From contig JAFGFP010000080.1 in assembly GCA_016931015.1 (NCBI GenBank), positions 1-6,875 of the forward strand: DNA of 6,875 nt, in the 5' to 3' direction. The notes beneath the pieces are model-generated. The model was not told the DNA's origin. It did no database searches and worked only from the letters and a program-made list of their open reading frames with translations. Below, piece by piece: positions 1-5,376 of this stretch. Source of the stretch: Dehalococcoidales bacterium. Its GTDB lineage: Bacteria; Chloroflexota; Dehalococcoidia; Dehalococcoidales; UBA5760. The translations under genes and the position numbers were made by a program. Position 1 is the stretch's first letter. Every line of letters starts with the position of its first letter.

Positions 1-174
1 CACCTGATGACGGCGGTGTTAATCATGGTTATGAGTCTCATCGTTATCAGCGGGCTTAAGCTGCGGCGGGAGCGCCAGACGTTCCGCGTTATCAGCTGGC
101 AGTCCGTGGCCCTCATCGGGCTCTATATCTTCGGGATGCGTTACCTGTTTCTGGCGGGGGTGGCTTTAGGGTGA
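1..174 (+). CDS. C-terminal end of a multi-pass membrane protein, possibly a CaCA-type cation antiporter (partial)
   Basis: This open frame enters from the left edge and stops at TGA 172-174, leaving 57 residues. What is visible is a hydrophobic helix (about residues 3-19, MTAVLIMVMSLIVISGL), a short basic loop (KLRRERQTFRVIS) and a second hydrophobic helix (about 34-56) ending in LFLAGVALG. Two last helices joined by an arginine-rich loop resemble the C-terminus of Ca2+/Na+:cation antiporters (CaCA, YrbG-like), but no diagnostic alpha-repeat motif lies in the window, so the family is a weak inference. Another polytopic transporter is equally possible. It points the same way as the ATPase genes. 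A promoter-like sequence begins only 19 bp after its stop, so it is probably a separate transcription unit, although I see no clear terminator between them. Confidence 0.6.
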   Translation, partial: HLMTAVLIMVMSLIVISGLKLRRERQTFRVISWQSVALIGLYIFGMRYLFLAGVALG

Positions 175-192
175 AGCGGCTCCGCCGGCCGG

Positions 193-222
193 TTGTACTT
201 TGGGGAAAAGTTCTGTTATAAT
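193..222 (+). promoter_or_regulatory. Candidate sigma70-type promoter for the ATPase operon
   Basis: A perfect -10 hexamer TATAAT lies at 217-222. It is preceded at an 18-bp spacing by TTGTAC (193-198), which matches the -35 consensus TTGACA only in its first three bases. Transcription would start near 229, giving a leader of roughly 275 nt before the first ATPase gene. It is the best promoter candidate upstream of the operon, and it sits just after the upstream gene's stop and just before the tandem repeat. The call rests on the hexamers and position alone. Confidence 0.55.
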
Positions 223-226
223 CTCA

Positions 227-282
227 CAGATTACTCAGGCAAAATTACTTAGGCAGGGTTACTTAGGCGAGATTGCTTGTGA
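227..282 (+). repeat. 14-bp tandem repeat, four units (three good, one decayed)
   Basis: Units lie at 227-240, 241-254, 255-268 and 269-282. The cores are TTACTCAGGC (231-240), TTACTTAGGC (245-254), TTACTTAGGC (259-268) and a degenerate TTGCTTGTGA (273-282). Spacing is exactly 14 bp throughout. Neighbouring good units match at 11 of 14 positions, with changes mostly in the purine-rich left part. Fourteen is not a multiple of three and no gene covers the array, so it is not coding. It begins at about the predicted transcription start, so it could be an operator array, a repeated element in the mRNA leader, or a slippage product without function. Confidence 0.8.
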
Positions 283-294
283 GAATCGGCCTTG

Positions 295-317
295 ACTGGC
301 GAAAAAGTCTTTCCAGT
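295..317 (+). other. Small bulged hairpin in the leader
   Basis: ACTGG (295-299) can pair with CCAGT (313-317). After a 2-nt bulge (CG, 300-301), AAA (302-304) pairs with TTT (310-312) around a 5-nt loop. The eight-pair stem is too weak and lacks a following T-run, so it is not an intrinsic terminator. It may be part of a larger RNA fold. Confidence 0.35.
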
Positions 318-363
318 AGTGTCTCGGAAGCGGTGAGCAAATATAGAGCGGTATATTATGCTC

Positions 364-373
364 CTACCGGTAG
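364..373. other. Perfect 10-bp palindrome CTACCGGTAG
   Basis: The sequence CTACCGGTAG is its own reverse complement, and the symmetry stops at the next base on either side. It lies about 140 bp upstream of the first ATPase gene. It could be half of an operator for a dimeric regulator, but a single 10-bp palindrome is weak evidence. Confidence 0.25.
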
Positions 374-506
374 TGGGCAGTATCAGCTAGTATCCCCTCG
401 TAATCTTAGCTACGTGATTTGTGCTGTGTCGGTTAGTGGCGGTGTCGGGGTGGGGCTGGAACGGGTGCCAGCGGAGGCCTTATAATCTTTCGCAGAGAGG
501 TGCGTT

Positions 507-827
507 ATGGCTGCTGAGGAAATTACAAGTAGCGTCGAGACCATCGAGACCGAAGCCGAGAAGATACTGGAAGAAGCCCAAAAAAAGGCGAGCGGCATTA
601 TTCTCAAGGGCCGGGACGAGGCCGGTAAAATCACCTCCGGCGAGCTGTCTCTCAAGGAGATAGAGAAGGAGCAGGCGCAGACGATAGCCGCGGCCCGGAA
701 GCAGGCCGACCAAGAGGTTGAAAACGCCAAGAAGAAGGCCGCCGGGATTAGAGATGGCGCCGTTAAGAAGACCGGTAAGATTGTGGAGCGTATGGTTAAT
801 ATCGTTACCGGGGCGGAGCTTAAATGA
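507..827 (+). CDS. atpH: V/A-type ATPase peripheral-stalk subunit, H family (AhaH; G-like, equivalent to Thermus G and Enterococcus NtpF)
   Basis: This 106-residue protein is almost all helix-forming and rich in A, E, K and I. It has no membrane segment or signal peptide. Recurring A..I..A spacing (for example EKILEEAQKKASGI at about 19-32 and NAKKKAAGIRDG at about 74-85) gives a long coiled coil, ending in a short hydrophobic tail (KIVERMVNIVTG). In V/A-ATPases such a subunit pairs with E to form the peripheral stalk, which resists head rotation and ties the A3B3 head to the N-domain of I. Length, coiled-coil pattern and first place in the operon support the call. The start is ATG 507, with GAGAGGTG (495-502) four bases upstream and an in-frame TAA at 483. 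Its stop overlaps the next start (ATGA, 824-827), implying coupled translation of this stalk protein and its anchor. Naming of this subunit (F, G or H) varies between species. Confidence 0.85.
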   Translation: MAAEEITSSVETIETEAEKILEEAQKKASGIILKGRDEAGKITSGELSLKEIEKEQAQTIAAARKQADQEVENAKKKAAGIRDGAVKKTGKIVERMVNIVTGAELK

Positions 828-2848
828 AGGCGGTTCTCCTCAACTCTCCCGAGCCCATGACCCGGGTCAGGGTGGTTACCCTGAAGGACTACTCCGAGCC
901 GACACTTAAGGTCCTGCATCAGCTCGGTGTGCTTCATGTCGAGGAAGGTAAGGAACTGGCGCCGGTAGACCGGGCGGCTATCGAGGAGCAGCAGAAGGAG
1001 ATAAACGAGCTACGCGGCTTTGTCAGCCGCATGATGAGCTACATTGCGGAGAAGGAGCAGGTCTCGCTGGGGGAGGATGTCGAGGTCATCTATACCCAGC
1101 CTTTTACCGAGGTTACTCAGGAGGTGCGCTCGCTTTATGCTGACTTCGCTGAGATACACGGCCGGGCCACCAGAATCGAACGGGAAACCCAGGAGCTAAG
1201 CAAGCAGAAGAACTACCTCGGCTCGCTTACCCAGCAGCTCGACGTCAGGCTGAAAGACCTGCACTTTTCCGGGGACTACCTCTTCTCGCGGGTTTTCGTG
1301 ATGTCCAGCGAGGTATACCAGTCTTTACATGACGAGCTGGATAAGTACCTCCTGGAGAGCACCGAGGCTGTGGTGGAAAAAGAGACCGTGCTCTATGCCC
1401 TGGGCAAGATGGAAGACCTGGAGACGGTAGAGACTATGGTCTGCGGCGGGGGCGGCGAGCTCGTCCTCGTGCCCGATGAGGACTTGCGGCTGCGGGACTT
1501 TCTGGAAAAGACGGAGAGGCGTCTCGGTGAGCTCGAGACGCAGCTCGCCGAGCTCTATGAGAGCCTGCGTAACCGTTCCAAAGAAGAATTGCACCATATT
1601 GCCCTCTTGAGGGGGGTACTGGTCGCCGAGGCTCAGCGGCTGGCGGTTCTGGCCCGCGCCTGTGAGGCCAAGTACGTTACCATGATTGAGGGCTGGGTTC
1701 CGGATAGCGGCCTGGAATCGGTGGTAAACGAGCTCAAGACGAGCCTGGACTATGTCTTTATCGATACCAGGAAGCCGGAGCCCTCGGAGGAACCGCCCAC
1801 CAAGCTGAGGAACCCGAAGGCGCTGCGGCCGTTCCAGGTGGTGGTCAACCTGTTTGCTACCCCCCGGTACCGGGAGTGGGACCCCACCCCGATAGTAGCT
1901 TACTCCTTCGCTACCTTCTTCGGCCTGATGATTGCCGATGTCGGCTATGCGGTGGGCCTCTTGCTTTTCGCCCGTTTCCTGATGGGCCGGCTGCTCGGTG
2001 GTGGGGATTCCGAAGGCTTTAAGATGTTCCAGCGCTTAATCTATATCTCCAGCGGGGTGGCGCTGGTGCTGGGGCTCTTGTCCGGGAACTATTTCGGCGA
2101 TCTCTATGTCTTTTTCGGCTTCGAGAGCCTGAGCCTGGTCGCCGGCGTGGAGCAGATGCTGCAGTCCCCGCTCAACTTCATCATACTGGCTATCTTTATC
2201 GGCTGGGTGCACATTAACATCGCCCACGTCGCCGCCCTGATTAAGGCGGTACGGGAGAAGAATCAAGGGGCGGTCATCAATAAGGTCGGCCTTTTGGTTA
2301 TTCAGTTCGGGGCCTTCTGGCTGCTGAGGGTTCTCATGAGCATCGACATCCCAGCGGTGCTGGATCATATCATGCCCTTCCCCGTCCTGCCGCCCATGTT
2401 CTATACCGCCGCCATGTACGGCACCTTCGCCGGGGTGGCCCTGATTATCTTCGGCGCTTATAAAGAGCGCGGCGGCATCGGGGCCCTGCTCGGGGTCTTC
2501 GATATTACCGGCATCCTGGGCGACGTTATGTCTTACTCCCGGCTGGCCGGGGTGGGTCTGGCTACCTTCTACCTGGGACAGGCGTTCAACATCCTGGCGC
2601 GGGTTATCTCCGGCATGATACCGCTCTCCGGGGTGGCCGGTGTCGTGGTGGGGGGTATCCTGGCCGTGGTTATTCTACTCCTGGGGCACGCCATAAACCT
2701 GCTGCTCGGTTTTCTTACCGGTTTTGTCCACTCCCTGAGGCTTTGCTTCGTCGAGTTCCTGATTAAGTTCTATCAGGGGGGTGGCGTACACTATAGCCCG
2801 TTCAGGATACGGAAACGGGCATCAATGCTGGTTGGCGAGAAATCATAA
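824..2848 (+). CDS. atpI: V/A-type ATPase subunit I (membrane stator; equivalent of eukaryotic subunit a)
   Basis: The 674-residue protein has a soluble N-terminal half (about 1-345), opening with a typical TRVRVVTLKDY strand and containing long coiled-coil helices that receive the peripheral stalks. The C-terminal half has about eight membrane helices. Family landmarks are DPTP (353-356), FFGLMIADVGYA (365-376), SYSRLAGVGLA (570-580, Arg573) and HSLRLCFVEFLIKFYQGGG (from 636, Arg639 and Glu644). By comparison with yeast Vph1 R735/R799 and E. hirae NtpI R556/R629, Arg573 and Arg639 are the arginines that face the rotor glutamate and drive ion exchange between two half-channels. The length is normal and I see no frameshift. 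GGAG at 815-818 lies inside the preceding gene, and the start overlaps its stop by 4 bp, so translation is probably coupled. The next gene begins after 21 bp. Confidence 0.95.
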   Translation: MKAVLLNSPEPMTRVRVVTLKDYSEPTLKVLHQLGVLHVEEGKELAPVDRAAIEEQQKEINELRGFVSRMMSYIAEKEQVSLGEDVEVIYTQPFTEVTQEVRSLYADFAEIHGRATRIERETQELSKQKNYLGSLTQQLDVRLKDLHFSGDYLFSRVFVMSSEVYQSLHDELDKYLLESTEAVVEKETVLYALGKMEDLETVETMVCGGGGELVLVPDEDLRLRDFLEKTERRLGELETQLAELYESLRNRSKEELHHIALLRGVLVAEAQRLAVLARACEAKYVTMIEGWVPDSGLESVVNELKTSLDYVFIDTRKPEPSEEPPTKLRNPKALRPFQVVVNLFATPRYREWDPTPIVAYSFATFFGLMIADVGYAVGLLLFARFLMGRLLGGGDSEGFKMFQRLIYISSGVALVLGLLSGNYFGDLYVFFGFESLSLVAGVEQMLQSPLNFIILAIFIGWVHINIAHVAALIKAVREKNQGAVINKVGLLVIQFGAFWLLRVLMSIDIPAVLDHIMPFPVLPPMFYTAAMYGTFAGVALIIFGAYKERGGIGALLGVFDITGILGDVMSYSRLAGVGLATFYLGQAFNILARVISGMIPLSGVAGVVVGGILAVVILLLGHAINLLLGFLTGFVHSLRLCFVEFLIKFYQGGGVHYSPFRIRKRASMLVGEKS

Positions 2849-2869
2849 CAGGAAAGGAGACGTCGTATA

Positions 2870-3343
2870 ATGAGTTTAGTTGAACCAAGTTCGTTAGCGG
2901 TTCTGGGTGGTGCCATTGCCCTGGGCGGGGGCTTGCTCGGCTCGTCGATAGGCATCGCGACCGCAGCCTCGGCGGGGGCGGCCACCCTGTCCGAGGACCG
3001 GGGACAGTTTCGTAACGTCATCGTGCTGGCGTCGCTGCCGATGACCCAGAGCTTCTATGGGCTCATCGTGATGATTATCATCCTGAACACGGTGATACCC
3101 AAGCTGCCGGCAACGGGAGGGGCCGGTTTTGCCGTGCTCGGTATCGGGCTGATGACGGCGGCCGCGGAATGCTTCTCGGCGATACACCAGGGTAACGTGT
3201 GTGCTTCCGGCATCTCGCTGTTGCCCAAGACCAAGGGTCAGATATTCACCAACGCCGTGATGCTGGCCGTGTTCGTTGAGCTAATAGGCGTTCTGGGCCT
3301 GGTTTTCTCGATAATGGCGCTTAATCTGCACGGGCTTATGTAG
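2870..3343 (+). CDS. atpK: V/A-type ATPase subunit K (c-ring proteolipid, four-helix, Na+-type signature)
   Basis: The 157-residue, very hydrophobic protein has four membrane helices (about 8-35, 49-75, 84-107 and 126-151), that is, two fused hairpins. This is the duplicated proteolipid form, near the 156 residues of E. hirae NtpK. The ion-carrying carboxylate is Glu137 in helix 4. Helix 2 has no acidic residue, so one ion per subunit is expected. Residues I recall as Na+ ligands of NtpK (Leu61, Thr64, Gln65, Gln110, Glu139, plus nearby Tyr68) correspond to Leu56, Thr59, Gln60, Gln107, Glu137 and Tyr63, so Na+ transport is the better prediction. Odd points are Glu100 within helix 3 and His106 beside Gln107. 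The start ATG 2870 follows a strong AAGGAGA (2854-2860), which suits a protein made in ring stoichiometry. A TATAAT overlaps the start but lacks a -35 partner. Confidence 0.93.
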   Translation: MSLVEPSSLAVLGGAIALGGGLLGSSIGIATAASAGAATLSEDRGQFRNVIVLASLPMTQSFYGLIVMIIILNTVIPKLPATGGAGFAVLGIGLMTAAAECFSAIHQGNVCASGISLLPKTKGQIFTNAVMLAVFVELIGVLGLVFSIMALNLHGLM

Positions 3344-3352
3344 AGGTGTCGT

Positions 3353-3940
3353 ATGGCAGGAATGGAAAAGATAGGCGAAGCTATCCTGGATAAGGTAAGG
3401 GCCGAGGCCGACGGAATCATCAAAGAGGCGGAGCGCAAGGCGGCCGAGGAATTAGAGCTGGCCAAAAAGCAGCAGGCCGCCCGGCTGGAAGAAGCCAAGT
3501 CCCGGCTGCTTCAGGAAGCCCGGGCCGAGGCCACCCGCATCGAGGCTCAGGCTCTGGTCAAGGCGCGCCAGGAGCTCACCCAGGCTAAATCCGAGGTGAT
3601 TAGCGAGATAGTGAGCCGGGTGAAGAGCGAGCTGGCTAAAGCCGCTGGCAGCCAGGGTGCGCTTACTGCCCTGATTAAAGAGGCGGTGGCTACCCTGGGA
3701 TTGGACAAGGAGCGGCTCTACGTCTCGTCCCGGGACCTGGCCGCGGCCAAGAAGCTCGTTTCCCAGGATAAAGAGCTGGCCGCTAAGGTCGCGGAGATAA
3801 AGGAGCATGAGCTGAGCGGCGGGGTTATCGTCGAGGACATCGAGGGTAGGGTCAGGATCGATAACACCTACGAGACCAGGCTGGAGATGCTGTTACCCAG
3901 GTTACTGCCTGAAGTAGCTATGGAGCTCTTTGGGGCTTAA
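3353..3940 (+). CDS. atpE: V/A-type ATPase subunit E (peripheral stalk)
   Basis: The 195-residue protein is soluble. Its N-terminal half (about 1-97) is a highly charged A/E/K/R-rich helix that pairs with the H/G-like subunit. Its C-terminal half (about 100-195) is a globular domain that holds the top of the head. Family landmarks are SGGVIVED (155-162), RVRIDNTYETRLE (166-178) and a terminal ELFG (191-194), matching the usual GGvvv...dG.i.vdNt...rle...LFg pattern. Length is normal for the family. ATG 3353 is chosen because GAGGTG (3343-3348) sits four bases upstream; an in-frame ATG at 3362 would be 13 bases from that site. The Shine-Dalgarno sequence begins on the last base of the preceding stop codon, so ribosomes finishing K can readily reload. 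Do not confuse this product with the F-type epsilon subunit, whose gene is also called atpE or atpC. Confidence 0.93.
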   Translation: MAGMEKIGEAILDKVRAEADGIIKEAERKAAEELELAKKQQAARLEEAKSRLLQEARAEATRIEAQALVKARQELTQAKSEVISEIVSRVKSELAKAAGSQGALTALIKEAVATLGLDKERLYVSSRDLAAAKKLVSQDKELAAKVAEIKEHELSGGVIVEDIEGRVRIDNTYETRLEMLLPRLLPEVAMELFGA

Positions 3941-3954
3941 AGGAGCTTACTTTG
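3939..3954 (+). promoter_or_regulatory. Shine-Dalgarno site that fixes a TTG start for subunit C
   Basis: AAAGGAG (3939-3945) overlaps the stop of the preceding gene and lies six bases before TTG 3952-3954. The first in-frame ATG is at 3976, 30 bases away from this site and without a purine-rich site of its own. The TTG is therefore the likely start. The weak initiator may help hold C, present once per complex, below its neighbours. Confidence 0.7.
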
Positions 3955-5007
3955 CCCAGCGCAAAAGATGCCTTTATGTCGGCTTACCTTAAGGGGGCCG
4001 AGGCCAGAATATTGACCGGAGAGCACGTGGACAGGGTAGCCAAGCTATCCACGGTTCAGGACGTGGCCTCCGGCATCCGCGAGGTAATGGATATTATTAA
4101 GGACACCGAGGCCGGAAGGTACCTGGCCGAGGCCATGGTGAAGACCTTTGACGACTCTGACCGGTACCTCTGGCTCTACTTCAGCGGCTGTCTTAGCCGC
4201 CTGGAGGGTTTAAAGCTGGTGCCGGACGGCATACGCCGGGTGCTGGCCGCCTACGTGGTGAAGTATGACGCCGCCAATATTAAGGCTAAGCTGCAGGGCC
4301 TGGCCACCGGCCGCAAGGCGAGCCTGATACCGGTGGGGGTGATGCATAACCAGGGACGGCTGGACGAGCTGGCCACCGTCGAGGGGCTGGGGGATGTTAT
4401 CCGCATTCTGGTGGAGTGCCGGCTGGGGGACTATGCCGATATCCTCCGCGACTACTCGGCGGAAGACGCCGGCGCCCGCTTCCTCACCGAAGCCAGGCTG
4501 GACGGAAGGTATTATGAGAATTTGCTTAAAGTGTCGCGGCGCATCCCCGACGGCTTCCTGCTGGCCCGGGTCTTCAGCATAGTTATCGACATGACCAATC
4601 TGGCGCTGGTGGCCAGGGCTTTAGCTGACGGCCTGGGTAAGGCGGTCGGTGAGGCTATCATCGGGGGCGGCTATTTGATTTCGGCGGACCTGGCGCGGGA
4701 GCTACTCTCGCAGAAGCTCAGCGACCTACCGAGCGCGCTGGGGGTTGCCCAGTACCGGGAGATAGCCGAGGAGCTGGTTACGGGCTACGGCCGGACTAAG
4801 AGCGTCACCGTTGTTGACGAAATTATCGATAAGCACCGCTTCCGCCTGCTTAAGGAGATGCTGTCGCCGCGGGTGCTCACCCCGATGGTGATAGCCTGGT
4901 ATCTGACGATTAAAGAGCTTGAGGTAAGAAACCTGAGGCTGATTCTGAAGGCGGTCTTTGACGCCGTCCCCGTGGAAGAAATAAGGGAGTATCTGGTCTC
5001 GGTATGA
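3952..5007 (+). CDS. atpC: V/A-type ATPase subunit C (central-stalk funnel on the c-ring; equivalent of eukaryotic subunit d)
   Basis: The 351-residue, mostly helical soluble protein belongs to the AC39/vATP-synt family. Three related helical segments form a funnel that docks the D-F shaft on the proteolipid ring. Landmarks are YDAANIKAKLQG (105-116), the related DMTNLALVARAL (213-224) and the C-terminal AWYLTIKELEVRNLRLIL (315-332), which matches the family's Y...KE.EV.NLR.I signature. The two D..N motifs reflect the internal repeat. Length is within the usual range. Translation probably begins at TTG 3952, with AAAGGAG six bases upstream, adding MPSAKDAF before the first internal Met9. The stop overlaps the next start (ATGA, 5004-5007), pairing C with its shaft partner F. 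The gene is adjacent to E and F, as in the Thermus and Enterococcus operons. The name atpC is also used for an unrelated F-type subunit. Confidence 0.92.
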   Translation: MPSAKDAFMSAYLKGAEARILTGEHVDRVAKLSTVQDVASGIREVMDIIKDTEAGRYLAEAMVKTFDDSDRYLWLYFSGCLSRLEGLKLVPDGIRRVLAAYVVKYDAANIKAKLQGLATGRKASLIPVGVMHNQGRLDELATVEGLGDVIRILVECRLGDYADILRDYSAEDAGARFLTEARLDGRYYENLLKVSRRIPDGFLLARVFSIVIDMTNLALVARALADGLGKAVGEAIIGGGYLISADLARELLSQKLSDLPSALGVAQYREIAEELVTGYGRTKSVTVVDEIIDKHRFRLLKEMLSPRVLTPMVIAWYLTIKELEVRNLRLILKAVFDAVPVEEIREYLVSV

Positions 5008-5351
5008 TAAACATTAGGCATTCGGAGATAGCGGTCATCGGGGATGAGGACCTGGTCAGCGGCATGAGGCTGGCCGGCGTCCGCCGCTACCGCATAATCA
5101 GCGAGGGCGATAAAGAAGAGGTGCGCCGGGCGCTTAGCGAGCTTTTCGATGAGCCCGACGTCGGTATCGTCGTGATACTGGAAGACTACATGGAATACGT
5201 TAGCGACCTGATTGCTCAGGCTCAGGAGCGAAAGGCCTCGCCTCCGGTGGTGATTGAGGTGCCCTCGAAGTATGGGACGCGTTACAAGGACGTGACTCAG
5301 TATTATAAGGCTTATATCCGTAAGTTTATCGGCTTCGATATAGAAGTCTAA
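5004..5351 (+). CDS. atpF: V/A-type ATPase subunit F (central stalk; equivalent of Enterococcus NtpG)
   Basis: The 115-residue protein has the small alpha/beta fold of V-type subunit F. It opens with a beta strand and glycine-rich turn, IAVIGDEDLVSGMRLAGV (9-26), the family's GD.d.v.GfrLaGv signature. This is followed by a helix (37-49), the strand-helix segment VGIVVILEDYMEYVSDLI (53-70), a strand PVVIEVPSK (81-89) and a C-terminal helix (about 93-108). In the complex it binds subunit D and modulates coupling of rotation to ATP hydrolysis. It is normal in length and has no membrane segment. The start ATG overlaps the stop of C. The nearest purine-rich stretch (AAGGGAG, 4983-4989) is 14 bases away, too far for good initiation, so translation probably depends on coupling from C. 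The name is also used for the unrelated F-type b subunit. Confidence 0.92.
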   Translation: MINIRHSEIAVIGDEDLVSGMRLAGVRRYRIISEGDKEEVRRALSELFDEPDVGIVVILEDYMEYVSDLIAQAQERKASPPVVIEVPSKYGTRYKDVTQYYKAYIRKFIGFDIEV

Positions 5352-5362
5352 GTGTGTTCTAT

Positions 5363-5370
5363 GGAGGTGG
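5363..5370 (+). promoter_or_regulatory. Strong Shine-Dalgarno site for subunit A
   Basis: GGAGGTGG (5363-5370) lies six bases before ATG 5377 and is one of the most complete ribosome binding sites in the window. This fits the need for three A subunits per complex against one each of C and F. It fixes the start at 5377. Confidence 0.7.
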
Positions 5371-5376
5371 CAAGCT

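Larger units (their letters stand above)
229..506 (+). promoter_or_regulatory. Long noncoding leader of the ATPase operon
   Basis: About 275 bp lie between the predicted transcription start and the first ATPase start codon. I find no convincing gene in it. It looks less GC-rich than the flanking coding DNA and contains the 14-bp repeat, a hairpin at 295-317, a palindrome at 364-373 and a short direct repeat AGTATC (379-384 and 389-394). A second TATAAT at 481-486 has no convincing -35 partner and would place the start almost on the Shine-Dalgarno site. A leader this long before a housekeeping operon suggests control at the RNA level or by a binding protein, but I do not recognise a known riboswitch class by eye. 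Confidence 0.4.

Noticed and set aside
176..192. GC-rich stretch after the upstream stop as an intrinsic terminator
   Set aside because: The only pairing is GCGG with CCGC around a 2-nt gap, too tight to fold, and no T-run follows.
273..485. Open frame of 70 codons starting at TTG in the leader
   Set aside because: It starts inside the decayed repeat unit, has no Shine-Dalgarno site, reads as low-complexity S/V/G-rich sequence with no recognisable motif, and its base composition does not look like the neighbouring genes.
481..486. TATAAT hexamer just before the first ATPase gene
   Set aside because: No reasonable -35 hexamer lies 16-19 bp upstream in the G-rich stretch, and transcription would begin at or beside the Shine-Dalgarno site. 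It is kept only as a minor alternative to the promoter at 193-222.
410..937. Antisense open frame of 175 codons across the first ATPase gene
   Set aside because: It lies opposite the H-family gene, which has clear family features and a ribosome site. The antisense product reads as the reverse shadow of an A/E/K-rich coiled coil, and no promoter or ribosome site supports it.
2866..2871. TATAAT overlapping the start codon of subunit K
   Set aside because: There is no -35 partner at the right distance, and a transcript starting there would lack the K start codon and ribosome site.
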